Numbered from the stretch's first letter, positions 1 to 5,405 are shown. The stretch is DNA of 7,682 bases from Chlamydiota bacterium (GCA_011065225.1 JAAKFC010000069.1:1-7682), one strand, 5' to 3'. A program made the numbers and translations. Notes: generated by a model not told the origin, from the letters alone.

Positions 1-88
1 AAGGAATACCTGCAGCTCGTGCCTCTGAGGCGGTGAAAACTGGCATTTCTACAAAAATTTGAATCAAGGTCTCGTACTTAGAAGTCAT
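1..88 (-). CDS. Partial gene, AbiEi-like antitoxin / winged-helix N terminus (runs off the left edge)
   Basis: Only the first 29 codons are visible, read from ATG at 88 leftwards and open to the edge. The peptide contains FVEMPVFTASEARAAGIP, which resembles the N-terminal winged helix of AbiEi-type antitoxins and related regulators: a short helix, then 'vfTasEAraaGi' before the recognition helix. In that family the protein represses its own operon and counteracts an AbiEii nucleotidyltransferase toxin, normally the next gene, which would be outside this window. No Shine-Dalgarno lies before ATG 88. An in-frame ATG at 142 would add 18 residues but also lacks one and adds sequence unlike the family, so 88 is preferred. 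The gene lies just downstream of the 3' end of the tRNA, on the same strand, a common place for integrated DNA. The family call rests on a very short stretch. Confidence 0.5.
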   Translation of the reverse strand, partial: MTSKYETLIQIFVEMPVFTASEARAAGIP

Positions 89-94
89 ATTTAA

Positions 95-123
95 TGTGTA
101 ACACGGGCACCCAAAAACGTCAA
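95..123 (-). promoter_or_regulatory. Weak candidate promoter for the partial left-edge gene
   Basis: On the minus strand TTGACG (123-118, 5/6 match to the -35 consensus) is followed 17 nt later by TACACA (100-95, a poor -10). It would start transcription within a few bases of ATG 88, giving a nearly leaderless mRNA, which would fit the missing Shine-Dalgarno. The rest of 89-239 holds no gene that I can see. The only other structure is a short hairpin, GTTCT/AGAAC at 204-218, without a T run. Confidence 0.25.
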
Positions 124-239
124 CTGGGTTCTTCTGTTTCATATATGGTAGGCAAAACCTGAAAGTTAAATGCGGAAAAATGGAGACTTTAGGGTTGCAG
201 AAGGTTCTACATAAGAACGTAAGCCATTGAAAGTAAATG

Positions 240-312
240 TGGGGCAACCTGGACTTGAACCAGGGACCGGCGGGTTATGAGTCCGCTGCTCTAACCACTG
301 AGCTATTGCCCC
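240..312 (-). tRNA. tRNA with anticodon CAU, probably tRNA-Ile2 (lysidine-modified)
   Basis: The minus strand folds as a full cloverleaf: acceptor GGGGCAA/TTGCCCC, D arm GCTC-AGTGGTTA-GAGC, anticodon loop CTCATAA (anticodon CAT), 5-nt variable loop CGGTC, and T arm CCTGG-TTCAAGT-CCAGG. Position 240 supplies discriminator A. CCA is not encoded. The G1-C72 pair and the D stem exclude initiator tRNA. The D loop and T arm are closer to E. coli tRNA-Ile2 than to elongator tRNA-Met, so the CAU is likely converted to lysidine-AU by TilS to read AUA codons. That is an inference, and elongator Met remains possible. Oddity: the anticodon stem GCGGA/CCCGC has an A31-C39 mismatch next to the loop. Confidence 0.93.
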
Positions 313-333
313 TTGAAATTAATCGACATAAAG

Positions 334-362
334 ATTTTATGTCTTGGAGCTTTATTTGTCAG
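334..362 (-). promoter_or_regulatory. Sigma70-like promoter of the tRNA gene
   Basis: On the minus strand CTGACA (362-357, 5/6 match to TTGACA) and TAAAAT (339-334, 5/6 match to TATAAT) are separated by exactly 17 nt. The start site would be near 327, about 15 nt before the mature tRNA 5' end. The -10 box lies inside a perfect inverted repeat, GACATAAA-GAT-TTTATGTC (325-343), which could be an operator-like site or a fold in the leader. The -35 box overlaps the left end of the neighbouring palindrome cluster. Confidence 0.65.
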
Positions 363-483
363 TGGTTAGTGCCGGTTACAGTGTTCATGCTAAAAGCATG
401 AACATCTTTCACCTCGATTCCGCGCGCAAATGTCCACTGGACATTTGCTCCTATTCAGATAGAAGTGGGAATCGAGCCACTGA
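359..483. repeat. Nested inverted-repeat cluster (possible MITE-like element)
   Basis: About 125 bp without coding potential hold four perfect inverted repeats. The outer ends are TCAGTGG (359-365) and CCACTGA (477-483). Inside are CTCGATTCC (413-421) with GGAATCGAG (468-476), a 9-bp hairpin at 382-404 (TGTTCATGC, loop TAAAA), and an 11-bp hairpin with a one-base loop at 426-448 (arm GCAAATGTCCA). None has a T run, so they are not ordinary terminators. Short terminal inverted repeats around a non-coding, self-pairing core suggest a miniature mobile element or a REP-like sequence. I see no clear target-site duplication. The left end TCAGTGGTTAG (359-369) is also an inverted copy of the tRNA D arm (291-301), so partial tRNA duplication is another origin. 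Confidence 0.5.
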
Positions 484-494
484 GCTATTGCCCC
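477..494 (-). pseudogene. Truncated tRNA copy: duplicate of the 5' end of the CAU tRNA
   Basis: The 18 nt CCACTGAGCTATTGCCCC here are identical to 295-312, so on the minus strand this repeats tRNA bases 1-18 (acceptor 5' strand, positions 8-9 and part of the D arm). Similarity continues on the upstream side: both copies are followed on the plus strand by TGAAA, ATTAAT and ATAAAGA in the same order, with small gaps. The duplication therefore included the tRNA leader. The anticodon arm, T arm and 3' acceptor strand are missing, so no functional tRNA can be made. Possible origins are a former tandem tRNA pair that was deleted internally, or insertion of the palindromic element into one copy. Confidence 0.75.
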
Positions 495-507
495 ATGAAA
501 CTGATTA

Positions 508-536
508 ATTATAAAGAATTGAAATCTCGGAGTCTA
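508..536 (-). promoter_or_regulatory. Promoter retained upstream of the tRNA fragment
   Basis: On the minus strand TATAAT (513-508, perfect -10) lies 17 nt after TAGACT (536-531, 4/6 match to the -35 consensus), and the tRNA fragment starts 13 nt beyond the -10. The arrangement matches the promoter of the intact tRNA. If active, it would transcribe the 5' tRNA fragment and the palindromes, and could read through into the real tRNA. Confidence 0.45.
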
Positions 537-592
537 GAAGAAAGAATCGATTGCTTTTGGAAAAATCCTACTCTATGCTATTGAGAAGTTTT

Positions 593-596
593 AGGA
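593..596 (+). promoter_or_regulatory. Ribosome-binding site deciding the start at 605
   Basis: AGGA is followed by 8 nt and then ATG 605. The alternative starts TTG 551 and ATG 575 lack a well-placed site and put extra residues before the signal peptide. A weak promoter pair, TTGCTT (551-556) and TATGCT (574-579) with a 17-nt spacer, could drive this gene. Confidence 0.6.
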
Positions 597-604
597 TCCT
601 ATTT

Positions 605-1828
605 ATGCATGCTTGGAAATATTCTCTATTGCTGCTCTGCTCTCTTTCGTTATTGGGTGCAGATGAGGCTGATATTCCTGAAGTGGAAGAAAGCAAAGAA
701 GTGGCCGATGCTTCTGACGTTTTTTTTATGAGTCGCGCCGAAAGTCTTCCCGATGCAAAAATGGAAGATAATTCGGATCATTACCTGGAAGGATACATCC
801 AGGCACTCGTCGATATGCACTATTATGAGCATCAGGTGGTAGTCCTTGTCGAAGATCGTACCGTCTATCTCTATAATCTTCCCAATAACTCTCTACTTGC
901 AAATTCGATTATTTCTTTTGTGCAGGATATCCCATGTGTTTGTGAGGTCAAAGTCAAATGCGAGCTCACAGAGCAGGAGTGCGAGCGGCGCTGTGGCTAT
1001 GTCCAGCTACCTTGTATCAGTGGGATTTGGTTTCCACAGCTCACGGTTCTCTATCAACCGATGATTGCAGATCCTCGTCAGGTGATGTACTCGGTGGCAT
1101 ATCGAGCAGGGGATAGGGTTGTGGGGAAAGAGGCAGTCTGTATTGCGATGGGGGATAATTTCCCGGTCTATCGTTGGTTGAATGTTTTCCCCTGGTGTGG
1201 CGATCTCCAAATTGGGATCGAAGCAGGGGTCTGGGCACCGTTTAATTTTGATGATGTGCCTCATGTTGATGGGACCTGTTGTGAGCTTGTGAATATGGAC
1301 TATCTCTTGGGTGTTCCTCTTGACTATGCAGTTGATAATTGGGCCTTTCGCCTAAGGGCCTATCACATTTCGAGCCACTTGGGGGATGAGTTCTTAATTA
1401 ATCGTCCTTTCTTTTTGGCAGAAAGGGTCAATCCGAGTTTTGAGGCAATCGAATTTTTTACATCTTATCAGGTGAATCGGTATTTGCGTCTTTACGCTGG
1501 CCCAGGCTTTATTTTGCATAGTGACAAGTCGTTTACAATGGATAATTTTTATGTGGAATATGGAGCGGAAGCGAGATGGTGGGCCACACGGTTTTGCTAT
1601 CAACGTCTCTATGGGACGTTCTTTCTTGCACTTGATGTCCAAAACTGGCAAGTGCGCGATTGGGATTTTGACTGGACGATCAAGGGCGGGTACGAGATCA
1701 GTAAGCTCCAAGGAGTGGGGCGAAAAATGCGAATTTTTCTTTCCTATCACGATGGCTTTTCTTATGAAGGGCAATTTTTCCTCTTGAGAACGCACTACGG
1801 TGAGTTCGGTCTTTCTTGGGGATTCTAG
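605..1828 (+). CDS. Exported Cys-rich protein, BON-like domain plus probable outer-membrane beta-barrel (DUF1207-like)
   Basis: 407 residues from ATG 605, chosen for the AGGA site 8 nt upstream and because it opens a typical signal peptide: HAWK, hydrophobic YSLLLLCSLSLLG, likely cut after LLGA. Residues about 60-118 show a BON-like pattern (helix, V-V-V-L-V strand, 'VYLYNLP', helix, 'IPCVCEVKV'). A Cys cluster follows or overlaps it (C111, C113, C119, C126, C130, C137). The mature protein has 11 Cys in all, suggesting disulfide cross-linking as in the chlamydial outer-membrane complex. The C-terminal half alternates aromatic and polar strands, contains YHISSHLGDEF (253-263) and ends in SWGF; a terminal Phe is a beta-barrel assembly signal. 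Overall length and motifs recall DUF1207 proteins of chlamydiae, by recollection. Function is unknown. The gene faces the next gene convergently and overlaps its stop codon. Confidence 0.85.
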   Translation: MHAWKYSLLLLCSLSLLGADEADIPEVEESKEVADASDVFFMSRAESLPDAKMEDNSDHYLEGYIQALVDMHYYEHQVVVLVEDRTVYLYNLPNNSLLANSIISFVQDIPCVCEVKVKCELTEQECERRCGYVQLPCISGIWFPQLTVLYQPMIADPRQVMYSVAYRAGDRVVGKEAVCIAMGDNFPVYRWLNVFPWCGDLQIGIEAGVWAPFNFDDVPHVDGTCCELVNMDYLLGVPLDYAVDNWAFRLRAYHISSHLGDEFLINRPFFLAERVNPSFEAIEFFTSYQVNRYLRLYAGPGFILHSDKSFTMDNFYVEYGAEARWWATRFCYQRLYGTFFLALDVQNWQVRDWDFDWTIKGGYEISKLQGVGRKMRIFLSYHDGFSYEGQFFLLRTHYGEFGLSWGF

Positions 1829-3924
1829 TTTGATATGAAAAAACCATCGGGCGCCATGGGCGCTTCTTTTCCGATGGGGAGTGTTCCATCAAAGTATTGT
1901 TTGTAGATTTTGAGAGCAGCTGAAGCTGTTTCGGCGCTATAAAAACAATTACTGACCCATTCGGAGCCGGCAATGGTTCCGGTTTTTAGATTTCTTTGGA
2001 AGTGAGGGGTGATTTTATCGCGCCAATATTCTGGCGGACCGAGAAGAAGCACGGGTGTGGGAATGCCAATGCCCACTTTGCGGCGCACTTGCTCCAGTGC
2101 AAATTCGAAGTCTGTTCCAATTCCACCAACGAGAAAGATGGGAAAATCAAGGTTGAATTCGCCTTGCCGCTCAACGAGTTTGTCGAGGCGATAGGTCATT
2201 TTGGCATCAATATAGGGGTTTTGTCGTTGCTCAACTCCAGTGAAATCGACGATATTTGCACAGGAAAGGATGCCGAGTTTGCGGGCGACGCGGTTCCCTA
2301 CTTCCATCACACCGGGGCCGCCACCGGTGATAAGGGAAAGGGGGGTATTCGGATTGAGTAAAGGATGGCGTGCGCATTTCTTCATCTCAAGTACGCCGGC
2401 GAGGATTTTTTCGAGTTCATCTTCGAAAATAAGCTCAACATGAGTGGAGCCATAAACTCCAAAGATGGTGGAGTGAGTAAAAGTATTGACCTCTTCTACG
2501 GGAACAAACATTCCAGTATCTTTGTCGGGCTTCAAAGCAAACTGAAGAACTTTGCCGCATATTTTATCGGCCCAGAAAACGGGAATAGCAAATTTGGCGA
2601 GGTCAATGAGCGTTGAGCGGTCTTCATGCGAAAAATATTCTCCATGGGATTGCGAGGGGAATTGGAAATAGATCCCCTTAAGGCAACGTTGAACGAGATC
2701 GCCGAGGAGCATTTTTTTCATGAGAGGGGAGGGGAAATAACGGGAAAAAAGAACGCCTTGAGAGGTGATCAGGCCATTTTCGATTGCTTTGAGAAAGGGA
2801 TAAGAAGGTTGCTTCTCAATATATTCTTGCACCATTTGTGCTTGCCGATCGAGATCATAGAGTCCGGGAAAATCTTCGAGATGGGCTTTTCGCTTGATCC
2901 AATCTTTAGATGAGAGGTTCAGCATCTGCTCTCCTTTTACAATGAAGGCAGCTGTGCGAAAGGTGTGGTCACCCGGAGCGGTCTCAAAGGTCTTGAAAAT
3001 GGTTTTTGGGTCATCCAGGGAGGTTTGCAGTTGGTCGCGGTCGGAAAAAAAGACGTGCTCTCGGTGGGGTTCTAGGGTGTAAAATTCCAGAGGGATGTGG
3101 GTAATCTCTTTGCCAGCATGCCCATAGAGTTCATAGATATCGCCAGAGGCTTTTGTATCGGGTTGCAACACGCTTGCAGTAGTATGGTGCACTCCTTGCG
3201 GGAGTAGTTCTTCTGAAACACGGGCAAAGGCAGTCCGGATGTGAAGAGGAAGGGTTTTTACGAGCAAAATTTTATTATCATCTAAAGTGCGCGACCCTTT
3301 CTCGTGCCATACTTGATGCAATAGGAGGAGCTCGCGAGTTTTGTATTTGGGGAATTTGAGGGCAGTAGTTAAGGTGGGCAGAAAGCTTTCGATTTTGTCA
3401 TCGTATTCGACAATCCCATTTTTGAGGGTAAGAAAGGCAATTGTTTGCCCCTCTAACTTTTCAAGGTGGAGCGCTTGGCTCCCATAGCTCCCACCGAGAG
3501 AGAGTAAGGGGAGGTCATCTCGATCATATCTCCCAAACATACGGAGGAGATAGTCTGGTTCACGCACCCGGCGTCTAGGATCGGCAGCAAAGAGTTTGCC
3601 CACATAGCATCCCACATCAAGCAAAGAAAGGAGTTGTTTGCCCAAAGGACCAATAGGGGAAAAGACAACGCGAATGATGGCATTTCGGCGTTTGGAATCA
3701 ATGAGGTATTCTTCTCCTTCTCCATTTAATCCCAGTTGTGCAAGGGTGCTTTTGATATTGAATTGGATGTGACACTTGTCGAGTCCAAACCCGACAAAAG
3801 AGGGAGAAATTTGTTCAATTGCAATGAGGGCAATCAATTTGTCTTCGGTCCTCTCTAAGATCTCTGCAATGATACCATCAGGAGTTACGAGATCGAAGTG
3901 TCCGAATGCAAGGTAGCTCTCCAT
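1825..3924 (-). CDS. Large protein with C-terminal LOG-like (SLOG) Rossmann domain, chlamydial CT387-type
   Basis: 699 residues from ATG 3924. The first ~480 residues match no domain that I recognise and have no signal peptide, so the protein is probably cytoplasmic. Residues ~485-680 look like the LOG fold: first strand IFGVYGSTH (487-495), phosphate-binding GGGPGVMEVGNRVAR (534-548), MTYRLDKLVERQ (576-587) in the place of the family's M-x-x-RK segment, and VGGIGTDFE (599-607) where LOG enzymes have PGGxGTxxE. The family's lead Pro is Val here, while G-G-x-G-T-x-x-E is kept. LOG proteins cleave the N-glycosidic bond of nucleoside monophosphates; related SLOG domains only bind nucleotides. 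Typical LOG proteins are ~180-250 residues, so this is a fusion or a long variant. It is divergent from the MYG1 operon and convergent with the barrel gene. There is no Shine-Dalgarno. The domain call is fairly sure, enzymatic activity is not. Confidence 0.85.
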   Translation of the reverse strand: MESYLAFGHFDLVTPDGIIAEILERTEDKLIALIAIEQISPSFVGFGLDKCHIQFNIKSTLAQLGLNGEGEEYLIDSKRRNAIIRVVFSPIGPLGKQLLSLLDVGCYVGKLFAADPRRRVREPDYLLRMFGRYDRDDLPLLSLGGSYGSQALHLEKLEGQTIAFLTLKNGIVEYDDKIESFLPTLTTALKFPKYKTRELLLLHQVWHEKGSRTLDDNKILLVKTLPLHIRTAFARVSEELLPQGVHHTTASVLQPDTKASGDIYELYGHAGKEITHIPLEFYTLEPHREHVFFSDRDQLQTSLDDPKTIFKTFETAPGDHTFRTAAFIVKGEQMLNLSSKDWIKRKAHLEDFPGLYDLDRQAQMVQEYIEKQPSYPFLKAIENGLITSQGVLFSRYFPSPLMKKMLLGDLVQRCLKGIYFQFPSQSHGEYFSHEDRSTLIDLAKFAIPVFWADKICGKVLQFALKPDKDTGMFVPVEEVNTFTHSTIFGVYGSTHVELIFEDELEKILAGVLEMKKCARHPLLNPNTPLSLITGGGPGVMEVGNRVARKLGILSCANIVDFTGVEQRQNPYIDAKMTYRLDKLVERQGEFNLDFPIFLVGGIGTDFEFALEQVRRKVGIGIPTPVLLLGPPEYWRDKITPHFQRNLKTGTIAGSEWVSNCFYSAETASAALKIYKQYFDGTLPIGKEAPMAPDGFFISN
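1838..1877 (-). terminator. Rho-independent terminator inside the 3' end of the LOG-like gene, possibly bidirectional
   Basis: On the minus strand a stem CCATCGG (1877-1871) pairs with CCGATGG (1850-1844). An inner stem GCGCC-CAT-GGCGC (1863-1851) stacks on it with a 7-nt bulge, and TTTTTT (1843-1838) follows directly. The T run is coding: it encodes Phe-Phe five residues before the stop. Read on the plus strand, the inner hairpin is followed by TTCTTTT (1864-1870), so it could also stop transcription of the gene ending at 1828. This is the only terminator-like structure between the two convergent genes. Confidence 0.65.
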
Positions 3925-3933
3925 AAATGAGCA

Positions 3934-3939
3934 AATATA
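3934..3939 (-). promoter_or_regulatory. Candidate -10 box for the LOG-like gene, nearly leaderless
   Basis: TATATT on the minus strand ends 9 nt before ATG 3924, which would place the transcript start only 2-3 nt upstream of the start codon. No Shine-Dalgarno precedes this ATG, in agreement with a leaderless mRNA. No good -35 is seen at 16-18 nt, so the call is weak. Confidence 0.3.
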
Positions 3940-4011
3940 GCAAAAGGTGGTATTTTTTAATAGTGAAGAAAGTGGGAAAATTCTTGTTGAGGACCGCTAT
4001 AGGTTTTTGGC

Positions 4012-4077
4012 GCAGCAAACTCCGGTTGCTGCATCGGCACTTCGTGTCAGACACGGCAACGAAGTTAGCCGTGCTGC
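4012..4077 (+). repeat. Cluster of overlapping, mutually exclusive hairpins in the divergent intergenic region
   Basis: GC-richer patch within 267 bp of non-coding sequence (3925-4191). Perfect arms: GCAGCAA (4012-4018) with TTGCTGC (4026-4032); ACTTCGT (4039-4045) with ACGAAGT (4059-4065); GTGTC-A-GACAC (4044-4054); CACGGC (4052-4057) with GCCGTG (4068-4073). GCAGCA (4012-4017) can instead pair with TGCTGC (4072-4077), and GTTGC (4025-4029) with GCAAC (4056-4060). Several pairings exclude each other. It may be a leader structure of the MYG1 operon, a binding site, or a palindromic genomic repeat. I matched it to no known riboswitch. The rest of the region is AT-rich and I see no convincing promoter for the MYG1-like gene in it. 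Confidence 0.4.
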
Positions 4078-4180
4078 TTATTTATGGAGGTCCCCTTACA
4101 GAGGATTAAATAATTTGTTTAAACTTGTTTAGGACTAGCAGAGAAAAGGGATGTGGAGTATTGTTTTTGGTTTTTTTAGT

Positions 4181-4185
4181 GGAGG
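4181..4185 (+). promoter_or_regulatory. Ribosome-binding site of the MYG1-like gene
   Basis: GGAGG is placed 6 nt before ATG 4192, after a T-rich leader (4160-4178). It fixes the start of the first gene of the operon. Confidence 0.8.
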
Positions 4186-4191
4186 ATCGAT

Positions 4192-5070
4192 ATGATACCA
4201 CGCAGTCTAGGGACACATGATGGCAGTTTTCATGCTGATGAAGTGAGCGCCTGCGCTCTTCTTCTCATCTTTGATTTGATCGATAGGGATAAGATTTTTC
4301 GCACTCGAGATCCTCAAAAATTGAGCGAATGCGAATTTGTCTGTGATGTGGACGGTATTTACGATTCTGAAAACAAACGATTCGATCACCACCAGCTTGC
4401 ATATGATGGTGTGCTGTCCAGCGCAGGGATGATCTGGCAATATTTGCTCGATGAGAAGATTATTGATGCATCTCTCTATGACTATATCAATCGCGCGGTC
4501 ATCATTGGGATTGATGCTCATGATAATGGAAGGGTCCTGCAACAAGAAGGAGTTTGCACATTCTCCCATGTCATTGCAGGGTTTGTGCCTATTGAATATG
4601 ACGCAAAAGAAGAGGAGCAGACAGCAGCTTTTTTTGTTGCCCTCGATTTTGCTCTTGAATTTTTTCAGCGGCTTTTGAATCGATATGCTTATATTGAGGC
4701 CTGTGGTGATAAGGTAGCAGCAGCTATGGTGCCAAATGAAAAGGTCCTAATTTTTGATGAAGCTCTTCCTTGGCAGGAAAAATTCTTCGATTTGGGCGGA
4801 GAAAAGCATCCTGCTCTGTTCATCATTATGCCCACAGGTGTGCACTGGAAATTGCGAGGCATTCCTCCCAATCGGGAAAATAAAATGGGGGTGCGGATAC
4901 CTTTGCCAAAAGAATGGGCGGGTCTTCGTGATGCAGAGCTGCAAAAAATGACTGGAATTCCAGGTGCCATCTTTTGCCACAAGGGGCGTTTCATTTCAAT
5001 TTGGGAGACGAAAGAAGATGCGCAAAAAGCCCTGGATATTATATTGAAGAGAAGAGGAGAGAGTTCATGA
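4192..5070 (+). CDS. MYG1-family metal-dependent phosphohydrolase (UPF0160, DHH-like)
   Basis: 292 residues. The family signature is complete: GTHDGSFHADE (7-17, metal ligands H9, H14, D16), DVDGIYD (52-58), DHHQ (65-68) and GIDAHDNG (106-113), which together build a two-metal site like that of DHH phosphoesterases. The C-terminal part has GVHWKLRG (216-223) and a conserved-looking FCHKGRFI (261-268). The eukaryotic homologue MYG1 is reported as a 3'-5' RNA exonuclease; for bacterial members only hydrolysis of phosphodiester or nucleotide substrates can be assumed. No signal peptide, so cytoplasmic. It is the first gene of an operon: its TGA overlaps the ATG of the HIT gene (ATGA), implying translational coupling. 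Recollected chlamydial counterpart: CT386, annotated as metal-dependent hydrolase. Confidence 0.93.
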   Translation: MIPRSLGTHDGSFHADEVSACALLLIFDLIDRDKIFRTRDPQKLSECEFVCDVDGIYDSENKRFDHHQLAYDGVLSSAGMIWQYLLDEKIIDASLYDYINRAVIIGIDAHDNGRVLQQEGVCTFSHVIAGFVPIEYDAKEEEQTAAFFVALDFALEFFQRLLNRYAYIEACGDKVAAAMVPNEKVLIFDEALPWQEKFFDLGGEKHPALFIIMPTGVHWKLRGIPPNRENKMGVRIPLPKEWAGLRDAELQKMTGIPGAIFCHKGRFISIWETKEDAQKALDIILKRRGESS

Positions 5071-5405
5071 CCACCATTTTTGGAAAGATCATTAAAGGGG
5101 AAATCCCATGCGAAAAAGTTTTTGAAAATGAAAATATTTTTGCTTTCAAGGATATTGCACCTGCTGCTCCCGTGCATATCTTGATTTTGCCAAAAAAAGA
5201 AATTCCCAATATCCAATCCCTGGGCCCTGAGGACTATCCTCTCTTGGGAGAAATCATTGGTGTTGCGCAAAAACTTGCAAAAGAATTTGGAGTTGAAAAG
5301 GGCTATCGCCTTCTTACGAATAATGGACCAGAATCTGGACAAACGATCTTTCACCTGCATTTTCATTTGATTGGAGGAAAACGATTATCCGACGACTTGG
5401 GTTAG
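5067..5405 (+). CDS. HIT-family (HinT/YcfF-type) purine nucleoside phosphoramidase
   Basis: 112 residues, the normal size for HinT. The start at 5067 is set by AGGAGA at 5055-5060 (6 nt spacing) and by the family N terminus MTTIFGKIIKGEIPCEKVFE. In-frame sequence upstream to 4974 is open but lies inside the MYG1-like gene and is not family-like. The catalytic motif FHLHFHLIGG (95-104) gives the histidine triad H96, H98, H100, with GQTIF before it; PVHILILPK (35-43) is the other conserved strand. HinT enzymes hydrolyse AMP-lysine type phosphoramidates and aminoacyl adenylates in the cytoplasm. The gene is coupled at both ends: ATGA overlap with the MYG1-like gene, and its 3' end holds the ribosome-binding site and proposed first codons of the HEAT gene. 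Confidence 0.95.
   Translation: MTTIFGKIIKGEIPCEKVFENENIFAFKDIAPAAPVHILILPKKEIPNIQSLGPEDYPLLGEIIGVAQKLAKEFGVEKGYRLLTNNGPESGQTIFHLHFHLIGGKRLSDDLG
5373..5377 (+). promoter_or_regulatory. Ribosome-binding site supporting an ATT start at 5384
   Basis: GGAGG lies inside the HIT coding sequence, 6 nt before ATT 5384, the same spacing as for ATG 4192 and ATG 5067 in this operon. No ATG, GTG or TTG in the downstream gene's frame occurs between the stop at 5321-5323 and GTG 5444. GTG 5444 is 66 nt away from this site and has no proper site of its own. Confidence 0.6.

Noticed and set aside
466..494. Second tRNA, with T-arm-like CTCGATTCCCAC joined to the D-arm fragment on the minus strand
   Set aside because: No anticodon arm or matching 3' acceptor strand follows; the T-arm likeness can be explained by the inverted repeat arm at 468-476.
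551..604. Longer N terminus of the barrel gene from TTG 551 or ATG 575
   Set aside because: Neither has a well-placed ribosome-binding site, and they put extra residues before a signal peptide that begins naturally at ATG 605.
636..643. Cys12 of the barrel protein as a lipoprotein acylation site
   Set aside because: The preceding residues LLLL do not form a lipobox, and the hydrophobic core continues past the Cys to a normal LLGA cleavage site.
1996..2361. Plus-strand frames within the LOG-like gene (for example 1996-2361 and 2626-2913)
   Set aside because: They run antisense to the LOG motifs and are low-quality shadows of that gene.
3927..4132. Two overlapping small plus-strand frames of about 60 codons in the intergenic region
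   Set aside because: No ribosome-binding site, no protein-like pattern, and they run through the hairpin cluster.
4974..5066. 31-residue N-terminal extension of the HIT protein
   Set aside because: It lies wholly inside the MYG1-like gene in another frame; ATG 5067 has a good ribosome-binding site and gives the normal family N terminus and length.
4689..5366. 225-residue open frame on the minus strand
   Set aside because: It is antisense to the MYG1-like and HIT genes, whose motifs are unmistakable; the product has no recognisable domain.
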